Shown one piece after another: positions 1 to 8,483 of a DNA stretch of 64,000 bases. This DNA comes from Desulfomicrobium sp. ZS1 (GTDB lineage Bacteria; Desulfobacterota; Desulfovibrionia; Desulfovibrionales; Desulfomicrobiaceae): assembly GCF_024204645.1 (NCBI RefSeq), contig NZ_CP100351.1:1364001-1428000 (forward strand), written 5' to 3'. The notes beneath the pieces were generated by a model. It did not search any database. It was not told the origin of the DNA and was given only the letters and a program-made list of their open reading frames with translations. Made by a program: the position numbers and the translations under genes. The first letter of the stretch is position 1. Every line of letters begins with the position of its first letter.

Positions 1-319
1 GGATGAGTTTCAGTTCACGGTTTTCCATGACCTCCAGGGCATAGACCGCTGTCATGCCCGTTCCGCAGTATCGGGTCACGGCCTCGCCTGCGAGCATATT
101 GAATGCCTCCTCCTCTATTTTTCCGGTAATGACGGCCTCGCAGTTGTGTTCGAGGATTATTTGGGCAAGAGCCTGGTCCGAACCATGACTTGGTTTGTGG
201 GGCAGCGCCGTGCAGCGCATTGTTTCCATGTTCACGATGAGCAAATAAGGGGTTTGGGCGAATTCGCCGAAGACGGGGCTGTTGAGGGATTCTCCGGCGG
301 CGGTGACTGCTATGTTCAT
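1..319 (-). CDS. NifX/NifB-type iron-molybdenum cofactor-binding domain protein (partial)
   Basis: Reading leftward from an ATG at 319, the frame stays open for 106 codons and runs off the left edge, so the C-terminus is missing. The protein begins MNIAVTAAGESLNSPVFGEF and continues with an ITGKIEEEAFNML segment and a YCGTGM segment. This is the layout of small dinitrogenase iron-molybdenum cofactor (NifX/NifY/NifB C-terminal) domain proteins, which bind metal-sulfur cofactors or cluster precursors in the cytoplasm. An AAGGAG ribosome-binding site lies just upstream, and a sigma-54-like promoter lies at about 354-372. It diverges from the moeA-like/mop genes, which fits a metal-cofactor role, but its exact function is unknown. 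Confidence 0.75.
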   Translation of the reverse strand, partial: MNIAVTAAGESLNSPVFGEFAQTPYLLIVNMETMRCTALPHKPSHGSDQALAQIILEHNCEAVITGKIEEEAFNMLAGEAVTRYCGTGMTAVYALEVMENRELKLI

Positions 320-353
320 GAATTCTCCTTGGATGATGTGTTTGACTCGCGGC

Positions 354-372
354 TAGCAGGTATCGTGCCTTT
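354..372 (-). promoter_or_regulatory. Sigma-54-type promoter of the NifX-like gene
   Basis: On the minus strand the sequence reads AGGCACGATACCTGCT. It has GG at 369-368 and GC at 357-356 with exactly ten bases between them, and the consensus-like GGCACG. It sits about 35 bases upstream of the NifX-like start. This is a motif match only; no transcription start is known. Confidence 0.55.
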
Positions 373-718
373 TGTGGCATATATCAAGGGCAAAATGTTT
401 GCTGGCGTCTTTCCTTAGAACGGAAAGCGGGGCCACTGTGATTTACCGCCGGTTCGTTTCCTCGCGGAAGTACTGCGTTCATGCCGGAGCGCTGAGCAGA
501 GGAGGGTGGTGGCACCACGCGCGCTGACGCCTAAAAGAGTATTGTGTCTTTTTGCCCCACATAGTCGGCTTCAATTGTCCCTATTTGGCTCATTTGCGTG
601 ATCGGGAATGCGTCTGCCGAGCGCATTGTTGCGCGAGATCAAATTGGCGGGCGAATTAAATTTCATATTTTCAGATAGATATAGGAAAAATTATAAGAAA
701 GCCTGTATCATTTGACGG
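373..718. other. Intergenic region with candidate enhancer inverted repeat
   Basis: No convincing gene is seen here; short open frames lack ribosome-binding sites and recognisable protein content. An inverted repeat AATGCG-N9-CGCATT lies at 607-627. That is about 110 bases upstream of the rightward sigma-54-like promoter, a typical distance for an enhancer-binding activator. Its role is inferred from position alone. Confidence 0.4.
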
Positions 719-736
719 GTTGGCCTTGTTTTTGCC
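719..736 (+). promoter_or_regulatory. Sigma-54-type promoter upstream of the moeA-like gene and mop
   Basis: TTGGCCTTGTTTTTGC has GG at 722-723 and GC at 734-735 separated by ten bases, matching the -24/-12 pattern. It would start a transcript near 747 and leave a roughly 170-base AT-rich leader before the moeA-like gene. Confidence 0.5.
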
Positions 737-751
737 TAAGTCGGAAAGCAT

Positions 752-769
752 GTGTCGAAAATGACATAA
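752..769. promoter_or_regulatory. Palindromic operator candidate TGTC-N6-GACATAA
   Basis: TGTC (753-756) and GACA (763-766) flank six bases, and the right arm continues as TAA. The site lies just downstream of the predicted sigma-54 start. The same TGTC-N6-GACATAA pattern recurs at 23013-23029 beside the TonB/ECF operon. A regulator of the CRP/FNR type would fit the 14-bp spacing, but none is identified. Confidence 0.4.
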
Positions 770-918
770 CGATGAATAGTTCAGTGTTTTTGGGGTGTTT
801 TAAAATATTCTTCGAGGTGAAGAGTGTTCGGTGGACATTTTTTTATCTTGAAATATGCCTTGATTGGCATAAAAGACAAATCACAATATCAAAATTGACT
901 TAAAATGTGGACCTCTCG

Positions 919-1941
919 ATGAAAGCCATTCCTGTTGAAGAAGCTGTCGGCACCGTTCTCTGCCACGACATCACGCGTATAGTTCCCGGCGAAACCAAGG
1001 GCCCCGCTTTCAGGCGTGGGCACATCGTCACTTTAGACGACATCCAGGCGCTGCTCAATATCGGCAAGGCCAACCTCTACGTCTTTGATCCCAAAGACGG
1101 TTATGTGCACGAGGACGAATGCGCTCTGCGCCTGGCCCGGGCTGCCGCTGGACAGGGCATCGCCATCAGTTCGGCCAGCGAGGGCAAGTCCACGCTGACC
1201 GCCGCCCACGACGGGGTGCTGTCCATTGATGTGGAAGGTTTGTTTCGCCTCAATTCCATCACTGACGTCACTTTCGGTACCATTCACACCGGTCAGTTTG
1301 TCAAAATGGGCAGGATGCTGGGCGGCACGCGGGTCATCCCGCTGGCCGTGCCCGAAGCGCTGCTGCAGGAGGCCGAGGCTGTGTGCCGCGAGCATGCGCC
1401 CCTCATTCAGGTTCTGCCGCTCAGGCCTGCGAAGGTCGGCGTGGTGACCACGGGCAGCGAAGTCTACACCGGCCGCATCAAGGATGGGTTCGGTCCGGTG
1501 CTGAAGAAAAAATTCGAATCCCTGGGTTCCACGCTGCTCGATCAGGTCTTTGTCTCCGATCAGGTAGAGATGACCGTGGAGGCCATTCACGGCCTGATCC
1601 GACGCGGCGCGGACTTCATCGCCGTGACCGGCGGCATGAGCGTCGACCCTGATGACCAGACCCCGGCCGCCATCCGCGCGACCGGGGCGCGCGTCGTTTC
1701 CTACGGCGCGCCCACTTATCCGGGGGCCATGTTCATGCTCGCCTATCTGGACGACGTGCCCGTGGTCGGTCTGCCTGGATGCGTCATGTATTACAAAGCC
1801 AGTATTTTCGATCTGATCGTGCCCCGCTTGCTCTCCGGGGAACGCTTGGAACGCAAGGATATTGTTGCGTTCGGCCATGGAGGCCTGTGCGAAAGCTGCC
1901 CCAGTTGCCACTACCCGGCCTGCGGCTTCGGCAAACTCTAG
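919..1941 (+). CDS. MoeA-like molybdopterin-binding protein with cysteine-rich tail
   Basis: A 340-residue protein of the MoeA/MogA-like molybdopterin-binding family. MoeA-type proteins act in inserting molybdate or tungstate into molybdopterin in the cytoplasm. The start MKAIPVEEAVG resembles the family N-terminus; the central TTGSEVYTGRIKDGFGPVL and VTGGMSVDPDD segments belong to the MoCF-binding domain (about residues 170-310). The last 20 residues hold four cysteines (CESCPSCHYPAC), a possible metal-binding tail. An in-frame GTG at 907 is an alternative start; neither start has a strong ribosome-binding site. The gene lies 50 bases before mop and is probably co-transcribed with it, so it is likely dedicated to that enzyme. 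Confidence 0.85.
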   Translation: MKAIPVEEAVGTVLCHDITRIVPGETKGPAFRRGHIVTLDDIQALLNIGKANLYVFDPKDGYVHEDECALRLARAAAGQGIAISSASEGKSTLTAAHDGVLSIDVEGLFRLNSITDVTFGTIHTGQFVKMGRMLGGTRVIPLAVPEALLQEAEAVCREHAPLIQVLPLRPAKVGVVTTGSEVYTGRIKDGFGPVLKKKFESLGSTLLDQVFVSDQVEMTVEAIHGLIRRGADFIAVTGGMSVDPDDQTPAAIRATGARVVSYGAPTYPGAMFMLAYLDDVPVVGLPGCVMYYKASIFDLIVPRLLSGERLERKDIVAFGHGGLCESCPSCHYPACGFGKL

Positions 1942-1991
1942 AGCCCTGCGCAAAATCTGTTTGAAATAACACGCTATTTGGAGGAACCGGA

Positions 1992-4706
1992 ATGATCAAA
2001 AAGCAAATTGTGGTTAATGGCATCGCCAGAAATCTGGTGGTCGACGCGGAAGATACTCTGGTCAACGTGATCAGGAAAAACATTGGCCTGACCGGCACCA
2101 AGGTCGGTTGCAACGAAGGCCAGTGCGGCGCATGCAGCGTGATCATGGACGGCAAGGTCGTGCGTTCCTGTGCGATCAAGATGAAACGCGTCGAGGATGG
2201 CGCGAACATCACCACCATCGAAGGCATCGGTACTCCGGCCGATCCTCATCCGCTGCAGCTGGCCTGGATGCTTCACGGCGCGGCCCAGTGCGGGTTCTGC
2301 TCCCCGGGCTTCATTGTCTCCGCCAAGGGCCTGCTGGACACCAATCCCAAGCCCACCCGCGACGATGTCCGCGACTGGTTCCAGAAGCACCGCAACGCCT
2401 GCCGGTGCACCGGCTACAAGCCCCTGGTGGACGCCGTCATGGATGCGGCCAAGGTCCTGCGCGGCGAGAAGAGCGCGGCCGACCTCGAGTACAAGATGCC
2501 TAAGGACGGCAGCGTCTGGGGCACCCGCCATCCCCGTCCTTCGGCCCTGGCCAAGGTCACCGGCACCCTGGATTTCGGCGCGGACATGGGCCTGAAGTTG
2601 CCTGAGGGTACCTTGCAGTGCGCTCTGGTGCAGGCCGAAGTCTCCCACGCCAAGATCCTGTCCATCGACACCGCAGAAGCCGAGAAGATGCCCGGCGTGT
2701 TCAAGGTCGTGACCCACAAGGATGTGAAGGGCAAGAACCGCATCACCGGCCTCATCACCTTCCCCTCCAACCTCGGCGACGGCTGGGACCGCCCCATCCT
2801 GTGCGATGAGAAAATCTTTCAGTACGGTGACGCCATCGCCATCGTCTGCGCCGACACTGAAACCAACGCCAAGGCCGCGGCCAAGAAGGTCGTGGTCAAG
2901 CTGGAGCAGTTGCCCGAATACATGAGCGCCCCGGCGGCCATGGCCGAAGACGCCATCGAGATTCATCCCGGCACGCCCAATATCTACTACATTCAGAAGA
3001 TCGCCAAGGGCGGAGAAACAAAGCCCATCTTCGACAAGGCCGACGTGGTGGTCGAAGGCAGCTACTACACGTCCCGCCAGCCCCATTTGCCCATCGAACC
3101 GGACTGCGGTTTTGCCTACATCGATGACGACGGCAAGCTGATCATCCACTCCAAGTCCATCGGCCTGCATCTGCATTTGTACATGATTGCGCCCGGTCTT
3201 GGCGTGGAACCCGACAATATCGCCCTGGTGCAGAATCCCGCCGGAGGCACCTTCGGTTACAAGTTCAGCCCGACCATGGAAGCCCTTGTCGGCGCCGCCG
3301 CCCTGGCCACGGGCCGTCCCGTGAACCTGGTTTACGATTACCGCCAGCAGCAGGCTTACACCGGCAAGCGTTCTCCGTTCTGGACCGATGTGCGCCTGGC
3401 CGCCACCAAGGATGGCAAGCTTCTGGGCATGGAAACCGACTGGACCGTGGACCACGGCCCGTACTCGGAATTCGGCGATCTTTTGACCCTGCGCGGCGCC
3501 CAGTACATCGGTGCCGGTTACGACATTCCGAGCATTCGCGGCGAAGGCCGCACGGTCTGCACCAACCACTGTTGGGGCGCGGCCTTCCGTGGCTACGGCG
3601 CTCCGGAATCCGAGTTCCCGTCAGAGACCTTGATGGACGAACTGGCCGAAAAGCTGGGCATGGACCCCTTCGATCTGCGCTACAAGAACATTTACCGCAA
3701 GGGTTCCACCACCCCCACGGGCCAGGATCCTGAAGTGTACAGCCTACCCGAGATGTTCGACATCATGCGGCCCAAGTACGAAGAAGCCAAGAAACGCGCT
3801 GCTGCGGCCTCCACCGCTGAAATCAAACGCGGCGTGGGTATCGCCCTGGGCGTGTACGGCGCGGGCCTTGACGGCGCGGACAGCGCCGCAGCCGACGCCG
3901 AGCTCATGCCCGACGGCACCGTGACTATCTACGACTGCTGGGAAGACCACGGCCAGGGCGCCGACATGGGCACCCTGGGCACGGCCCATGAGACTTTGCG
4001 TCCCTTGGGCATCACCCCCGACAAGATCCGTCTGGTCATGAACGACACCCGCGTGGCCCCGAACTCCGGGCCCGCCGGCGGCAGCCGTTCCCAGGTCGTG
4101 GTCGGACAGGCCATCGTCAACGCCTGCGAACAGCTGATCAAGGCCATGAAGAAGGGCGACGGCTTCCGCACTTATGACGAGATGGTCGCCGAAAAGCTGC
4201 CTTTGCGCTATAATGGCAAGTGGACCGCTCCGGCCAAGGATTGCGATGCCAACGGCCAGGGCAGCCCCTTCTGCTGCTACATGTACGGCCTGTTCCTGTC
4301 CGAGGTGGCTGTCGATGTCGCGACCGGCAAGACCACCGTCGAGAAGATGTCCATTGTCGGTGATATCGGCAAGGTCAACAACTACTCCCTGGTCGACGGC
4401 CAGATCTACGGTGGCATGGCCCAGGGCATCGGCCTGGCCCTGACCGAAGATTACGAAGACCTGAAGAAGCATGCGACCATGAGAGGCGCGGGTATCCCCT
4501 ACATCAAGGATATCCCGGACAACATGGAGATCACCTACGTGGAAACTTCCCGTCCCGACGGTCCGCACGGTGCCTCCGGCGTCGGCGAGATGCCGCTGAC
4601 CGCTCCCCACGCAGCGGTCCTGAATGGCGTGTACAATGCCTGCGGCGCCCGCATTCGTGAGATTCCCGCATTGCCGGAGAAAATTCTGGCCGCGATGAAA
4701 AAATAA
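1992..4706 (+). CDS. mop: Molybdenum-iron-sulfur aldehyde oxidoreductase Mop
   Basis: A 904-residue xanthine-oxidase-family enzyme that oxidises aldehydes to carboxylic acids using molybdopterin cytosine dinucleotide and two [2Fe-2S] clusters. It is nearly collinear with the crystallised D. gigas enzyme (907 residues). The plant-type cluster cysteines are 40, 45, 48 and 60; the second cluster uses 100, 103, 137 and 139, the same positions as in D. gigas. The Moco domain carries AFRGYGAP and a GASGVGEMPLT segment whose Glu, near residue 866, corresponds to the catalytic Glu869. A GGAGG ribosome-binding site precedes the ATG. The gene ends in a strong terminator, which separates it from the accessory operon. 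There is no signal peptide, so it is cytoplasmic. Confidence 0.97.
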   Translation: MIKKQIVVNGIARNLVVDAEDTLVNVIRKNIGLTGTKVGCNEGQCGACSVIMDGKVVRSCAIKMKRVEDGANITTIEGIGTPADPHPLQLAWMLHGAAQCGFCSPGFIVSAKGLLDTNPKPTRDDVRDWFQKHRNACRCTGYKPLVDAVMDAAKVLRGEKSAADLEYKMPKDGSVWGTRHPRPSALAKVTGTLDFGADMGLKLPEGTLQCALVQAEVSHAKILSIDTAEAEKMPGVFKVVTHKDVKGKNRITGLITFPSNLGDGWDRPILCDEKIFQYGDAIAIVCADTETNAKAAAKKVVVKLEQLPEYMSAPAAMAEDAIEIHPGTPNIYYIQKIAKGGETKPIFDKADVVVEGSYYTSRQPHLPIEPDCGFAYIDDDGKLIIHSKSIGLHLHLYMIAPGLGVEPDNIALVQNPAGGTFGYKFSPTMEALVGAAALATGRPVNLVYDYRQQQAYTGKRSPFWTDVRLAATKDGKLLGMETDWTVDHGPYSEFGDLLTLRGAQYIGAGYDIPSIRGEGRTVCTNHCWGAAFRGYGAPESEFPSETLMDELAEKLGMDPFDLRYKNIYRKGSTTPTGQDPEVYSLPEMFDIMRPKYEEAKKRAAAASTAEIKRGVGIALGVYGAGLDGADSAAADAELMPDGTVTIYDCWEDHGQGADMGTLGTAHETLRPLGITPDKIRLVMNDTRVAPNSGPAGGSRSQVVVGQAIVNACEQLIKAMKKGDGFRTYDEMVAEKLPLRYNGKWTAPAKDCDANGQGSPFCCYMYGLFLSEVAVDVATGKTTVEKMSIVGDIGKVNNYSLVDGQIYGGMAQGIGLALTEDYEDLKKHATMRGAGIPYIKDIPDNMEITYVETSRPDGPHGASGVGEMPLTAPHAAVLNGVYNACGARIREIPALPEKILAAMKK

Positions 4707-4721
4707 TAACCCGTTCAACTT

Positions 4722-4756
4722 CCCTCCGGGTGCTTGCGTGCCCGGAGGGCTTTTTT
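4722..4756 (+). terminator. Rho-independent terminator after mop
   Basis: A nine-base-pair stem (CCCTCCGGG 4722-4730 with CCCGGAGGG 4741-4749) and ten-base loop are followed by six T residues. It lies 15 bases after the mop stop codon and only 18 bases before the next gene. Confidence 0.9.
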
Positions 4757-4773
4757 ATTTTTCAGGAGTGGGC

Positions 4774-7044
4774 ATGGATCAGAAGGAATTGCGGGAATGG
4801 GAAGCCAAATGCATCCAGGAGGAACCCCCGGCTTGCCGCGCCGGTTGCCCCTTGAGCGTTGACGCCCGAGCTTTTGTCCAGGCCATGGCCCGGGACGATC
4901 TGGGCGCGGCGCGGGGCGTTCTTGAAAAGAGCATGCCGCTGGCCGCGATTACCGCCCGGCTGTGCGAGGCTCCGTGCGAAGCTTTTTGCGTACGCAAAGA
5001 CCTGGGCGGAGCCATCGACATCGGTGGTCTCGAACGGCTGTGCATCGAGCGGTCGCAGTCCAAAGTAAAAATGATACGCCTGCCTGCCCGCCCCAAACGT
5101 GTGGCGGTATTCGGCTCTGCGCCGAGCAGTCTGACCGTGGCTTTCGATCTGGCCAGGAAAGGATACCCCGTCGCGGTGCACCATCTGGGCGACGCCCCCG
5201 GCGCATGGCTGCGCGAGTTGCCCGAAACGGTTTTGCCGGCCGCGATACTGGACGAAGAACTGCGACGGCTCGGCACGCTGCACGTCACCTTTATCCCCGT
5301 TCCCGTCCTGGATTGGGCCCTGATCGAAGCCCATTCGGCCGATGCTGTCTATGTGGGTCAGGATGACGCAATTGCTCCGGCACTTCTGACGAGCCTTGGC
5401 TCTGCTGATCTTGATACGTTCGCGCTGGAGCGTTCGGGCTGGTTCACGGGCGGTATGGAAGGGCGCACGCATCGTTTCATCAGCGCCGTGTCCCATGGCC
5501 GCGAGGCCGCTGTATCCATAGACCGTTTTCTGCAGAATGCGTCCCTTACTTCAAGCCGCGTGCCGCTACGCAACGGTCAAACCGCCCTGTTCACCCAGAC
5601 CCGGGATGTCGCGCCGGTTCCCAGGTCGGTTCCGGCTGACGGAGTCAGGTTCACCCGGGAGGAAGGCGTGCGTGAGGCGGCTCGCTGCATCGACTGCCAG
5701 TGTCTGGAATGCGTGCGCCACTGCGTCTATCTGAAAGAGAATAACGGCTATCCCAAATCCTATGCCCGCCGCGTGTTCAACAACCTGGCCATAGTGCAGG
5801 GCGCCCGTCAGGCCAACAAATTCATCAACTCCTGTTCCCTGTGCGGTCAGTGCGAGACCGTGTGCCCCAATGATTTTTCCATGGCCGACATGTGCCTTGA
5901 CGCCCGGCGGCAGATGGTGCGGGAAAAGCGCATGCCGCCCTCGGCCCACTGGTTCGCCCTGGAGGAGATGCGCGCCGCTGGAAGCGAGCAGGCCGCCCTG
6001 GCCCGTCACGCACCGGGCGCGGAAGCGAGCGCGGCCCTCTTTTTCCCAGGTTGCCAGCTTGCCGGAATACGGCCCGCGCAGACGCTGCGCCTCTACGACC
6101 GCTTGCTTGAATTGGAACCGCAAACCGGGATCTGGCTTGATTGCTGCGCGGCCCCGGCTCATTGGTCCGGGCGGACGGAGGAGTTTACGGAGCTTGCGAA
6201 GAAGCTGGAAACGGTCTGGATCGACATGGGTCGCCCCAAGGTCGTCACGGCCTGCTCGACCTGTCTGAAGATGTTCCGCGAGCATCTGCCGCAGCTGGGC
6301 GCTGTTTCAGTCTGGACCATACTGGCCGGTCATTCCGTATCTGCGGCCGCTGCGCATCCGGCGCTGGCCCTGTCGGACCCGTGTACGTCGCGGCATGACG
6401 AAAGGACCAGAAAGGATGTGCGCACGTTGCTCGAAAACATGGGACAGCCCCTCGCCGCTCTGCCCATGTCCGGTGAGCTGACCGAATGCTGCGGGTTCGG
6501 CGGCCTCATGGATAACGCCAATCCGGCCTTGGCCCGCAAGGTCGCGGCGGCCCGCGTGGCCCAGTCCGACGCGGATTTCCTGACCTACTGCGCCATGTGC
6601 CGGGATCAGCTGGCCAAGACCGGCAAGCCTGTGCTGCACATCCTGGACCTTTTGTTCCCGGAGCTGGCGCATCCGGCCAGCGAACCGCCGGCGAGCATCT
6701 CGCTTCGCAGGGCCAACCGGCGCATGCTCAAGACGGCTGTGCTGGAGCGTTACGGCCAGGCCGGTGTCCCTCGGCAGCCATGGGAGGATGTGCATCTTCA
6801 TATATCTACGTCCGTGGCCGCAGTGCTTGAGGAACGCCGCATTCTGGAGGACGATCTGCGTCAGGTCATTTTCCGGTCCAAAGTGAACGGGCGCTGCTTC
6901 GCTCATGGTGATGACGGCCGCAGGATCGCATCGGCCGAACTGGGCGAGGTCACGTTCTGGATGGAATACCGGGAGGAGCAGGGCGTATTCACGGTGCTGA
7001 AAGCCTGGAGTCATCGCATGCGCATCGCGGGAGGACGGATATGA
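4774..7044 (+). CDS. Pyridine-nucleotide-disulfide-oxidoreductase-like Fe-S protein with two CCG domains
   Basis: A 756-residue multi-cluster redox protein. The N-terminus (Cys 13, 21, 25, 64, 68, 72) resembles the GltD-type cluster domain. A Rossmann-like segment follows near residue 108, but its dinucleotide motif is degenerate (FGSAPSS). Two ferredoxin-like cysteine groups lie near residues 304-316 (CIDCQCLECVRHC) and 354-365 (CSLCGQCETVCP). Two heterodisulfide-reductase CCG domains follow (FFPGCQ near 423; ECCGFGG near 571). The ATG at 4774 has AGGAG upstream. It opens the accessory operon behind mop and overlaps the next gene by four bases. It may pass electrons to or from Mop or a maturation step; the partner is not known. 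Confidence 0.82.
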   Translation: MDQKELREWEAKCIQEEPPACRAGCPLSVDARAFVQAMARDDLGAARGVLEKSMPLAAITARLCEAPCEAFCVRKDLGGAIDIGGLERLCIERSQSKVKMIRLPARPKRVAVFGSAPSSLTVAFDLARKGYPVAVHHLGDAPGAWLRELPETVLPAAILDEELRRLGTLHVTFIPVPVLDWALIEAHSADAVYVGQDDAIAPALLTSLGSADLDTFALERSGWFTGGMEGRTHRFISAVSHGREAAVSIDRFLQNASLTSSRVPLRNGQTALFTQTRDVAPVPRSVPADGVRFTREEGVREAARCIDCQCLECVRHCVYLKENNGYPKSYARRVFNNLAIVQGARQANKFINSCSLCGQCETVCPNDFSMADMCLDARRQMVREKRMPPSAHWFALEEMRAAGSEQAALARHAPGAEASAALFFPGCQLAGIRPAQTLRLYDRLLELEPQTGIWLDCCAAPAHWSGRTEEFTELAKKLETVWIDMGRPKVVTACSTCLKMFREHLPQLGAVSVWTILAGHSVSAAAAHPALALSDPCTSRHDERTRKDVRTLLENMGQPLAALPMSGELTECCGFGGLMDNANPALARKVAAARVAQSDADFLTYCAMCRDQLAKTGKPVLHILDLLFPELAHPASEPPASISLRRANRRMLKTAVLERYGQAGVPRQPWEDVHLHISTSVAAVLEERRILEDDLRQVIFRSKVNGRCFAHGDDGRRIASAELGEVTFWMEYREEQGVFTVLKAWSHRMRIAGGRI

Positions 7045-7250
7045 GCCTCGTATTTTTGCCCGAAGACATGAACTGGCGCTGCGAACCGTGCGGCGTGCCC
7101 CTTGAACCCGGCAAGGTCGAACTCGCGTATCTTGGCCAAGTCTTTCATGTGGAGCTTCCGGTCTGCCCGAAATGCGGTGCCGCGTTCGTCTATGAAGAGT
7201 TGGCCCTGGGGCGGATCTTCGAAGTGGAGCAGTTGCTTGAGGACAAATGA
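7041..7250 (+). CDS. Small two-CxxC redox/zinc-ribbon protein (DVU_1557-like)
   Basis: A 69-residue protein with two cysteine pairs, CEPC near residue 15 and CPKC near residue 46, arranged as in rubredoxin-like or zinc-ribbon proteins. Its order in the cluster corresponds to the DVU_1557 family that I associate with Mop accessory loci. It overlaps the preceding oxidoreductase by ATGA, indicating translational coupling. It could be an electron carrier or metal carrier; the sequence does not settle this. Confidence 0.75.
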   Translation: MSLVFLPEDMNWRCEPCGVPLEPGKVELAYLGQVFHVELPVCPKCGAAFVYEELALGRIFEVEQLLEDK

Positions 7251-7938
7251 GCTTTATGCGTCCGCGCCGGTCAGGGCGACCCTGGGACGGGCTCTGCGCC
7301 CGGGCGGCGAGAAGCTGACCCGGCGCATGCTGGAGCTGGCGGGGCCGCTGCGGAGCGCACTGGCCCTCGACGCCGGATGTGGATGCGGGGCGAGCCTGGT
7401 CCTGCTTGAGGAGTATGGAGCGCGGGCCGTGGGGCTGGATCTGAACGCCGGTTTTCTGCGTGAATCCAGTGGCAGGAAGCTGAAGGTCGCGCGGGCCGAT
7501 CTGGCGGAATTGCCTTTGCCTGATGGGTGCGCAGATTTGATTTTGTGTGAATGCGTGTGGAATCTGACCGACAAGGAGAGGGTGCTGGCGGAGTTCTTGC
7601 GGGTCTTGAGGCCAGGAGGCGTGCTTGCTCTGGCCGATATCTACGCCCGTGGGTACAGGGCTGGGGAGTGGCCCGTGCGCTGCTGCTTTGCGCAGGCCAC
7701 GGACCTGCAGACGGTGATGGAACAGGTGGCCGGGGCCGGATTCGAGATTGACGTGGTGGAGGAGCATACGGAACTTTTGAAGAAGACCGCTGCTGATTTC
7801 GTGTTCAGGCACGGATCGTTGCATGGCTTCTGGCAGGCCGTGACCGGTGACCCGGATTTGGCCGTTGCCGCTTGCGAGGCGTCCAAGGCGGCGCGGCCGG
7901 GACTGTTTTTGATGATGGCGCATGCCGCGAAGCGATGA
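7237..7938 (+). CDS. Class I SAM-dependent methyltransferase (DVU_1556-like)
   Basis: A 233-residue methyltransferase-fold protein. The SAM-binding loop LDAGCGCGASL lies near residues 45-55, the second-strand acidic residue is in VGLDLN, and the VLRPGGVLALADI strand is typical of UbiE/COQ5-type enzymes. No ATG fits. The TTG at 7237, with GGAG seven bases upstream, is the best start and overlaps the previous gene by 14 bases. The methylated substrate is unknown. Its fixed place between the CxxC protein and the radical SAM gene suggests a modification step in Mop cofactor maturation, but this is inference. Confidence 0.78.
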   Translation: MRTNELYASAPVRATLGRALRPGGEKLTRRMLELAGPLRSALALDAGCGCGASLVLLEEYGARAVGLDLNAGFLRESSGRKLKVARADLAELPLPDGCADLILCECVWNLTDKERVLAEFLRVLRPGGVLALADIYARGYRAGEWPVRCCFAQATDLQTVMEQVAGAGFEIDVVEEHTELLKKTAADFVFRHGSLHGFWQAVTGDPDLAVAACEASKAARPGLFLMMAHAAKR

Positions 7939-8036
7939 AGAGGATGCGTGTGTGAGACGGCCGGGGTGGGGGTTACCTCCAACGTGGCTGACATCTTACG
8001 TAACAGTACACAAATATTGAACATCACGAGGCCGAA

Positions 8037-8483
8037 ATGAACGAATACGATCTCGACATCCTGCGCCTGCACAGCCAGGGTTTCTGTTGCTCCCAGATTG
8101 TGCTGCAGCTGGCTCTGGAGATGCAGGGCGTGGAAAATCCGGGCCTCATCCGGGCCATGTCCGGGCTGTGCGTGGGCTTCTCGTCTCCGGGGGGCGCTTG
8201 CGGGGCCCTGACCGGGGCGGCGTGCCTCATTGCCTATTATGCGGGCAAGGGCGCGGCTGATGAAGAAGCGCACGACAGACTTTCCCTCATGCTGACCGAG
8301 CTGGCCGATTGGTTCCAGGAGTACGCCACAGGGCGGTTTGGCGGCATCAACTGTTCAAACATCGTTCCTGGCGGCAAGCCGGATGCGTCCATCTGCGGCG
8401 GACTGGTTTCGGAATGTTTCGGTCGGGCCATGACCATTCTGGTGGAAAACGGGTTCGACCCGGCGAGCGATATCCATGAATAA
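8037..8483 (+). CDS. C-GCAxxG-C-C family protein (DVU_1555-like)
   Basis: A 148-residue protein of the C-GCAxxG-C-C redox-active family, likely cytoplasmic. The diagnostic pieces are FCCSQIV near residue 16, GGACGALTGA near residue 51, NCSN near residue 103, and ICGGLVSECFG near residue 120. Family members are thought to bind metal or use conserved cysteines for redox chemistry, but no reaction is established. The ATG has GAGG upstream; the 98-base gap before it is the only sizeable gap in this operon. Its end overlaps the radical SAM gene by eight bases. Confidence 0.8.
   Translation: MNEYDLDILRLHSQGFCCSQIVLQLALEMQGVENPGLIRAMSGLCVGFSSPGGACGALTGAACLIAYYAGKGAADEEAHDRLSLMLTELADWFQEYATGRFGGINCSNIVPGGKPDASICGGLVSECFGRAMTILVENGFDPASDIHE

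Noticed and set aside
712-903. 63-codon frame upstream of the moeA-like gene
   Set aside because: It starts inside the sigma-54-like promoter, lacks a ribosome-binding site and has no recognisable content; more likely 5' leader.
747-918. Molybdenum-cofactor riboswitch in the moeA-like/mop leader
   Set aside because: The leader is AT-rich, with only a short ATGCC/GGCAT hairpin near 855-872; I could not fit the Moco RNA consensus.
1974-3569. 531-codon minus-strand open frame opposite mop
   Set aside because: It is antisense to the clearly coding mop gene, has a low-complexity Gly/His/Val/Asp-rich composition typical of GC-rich shadows, and no family resemblance.
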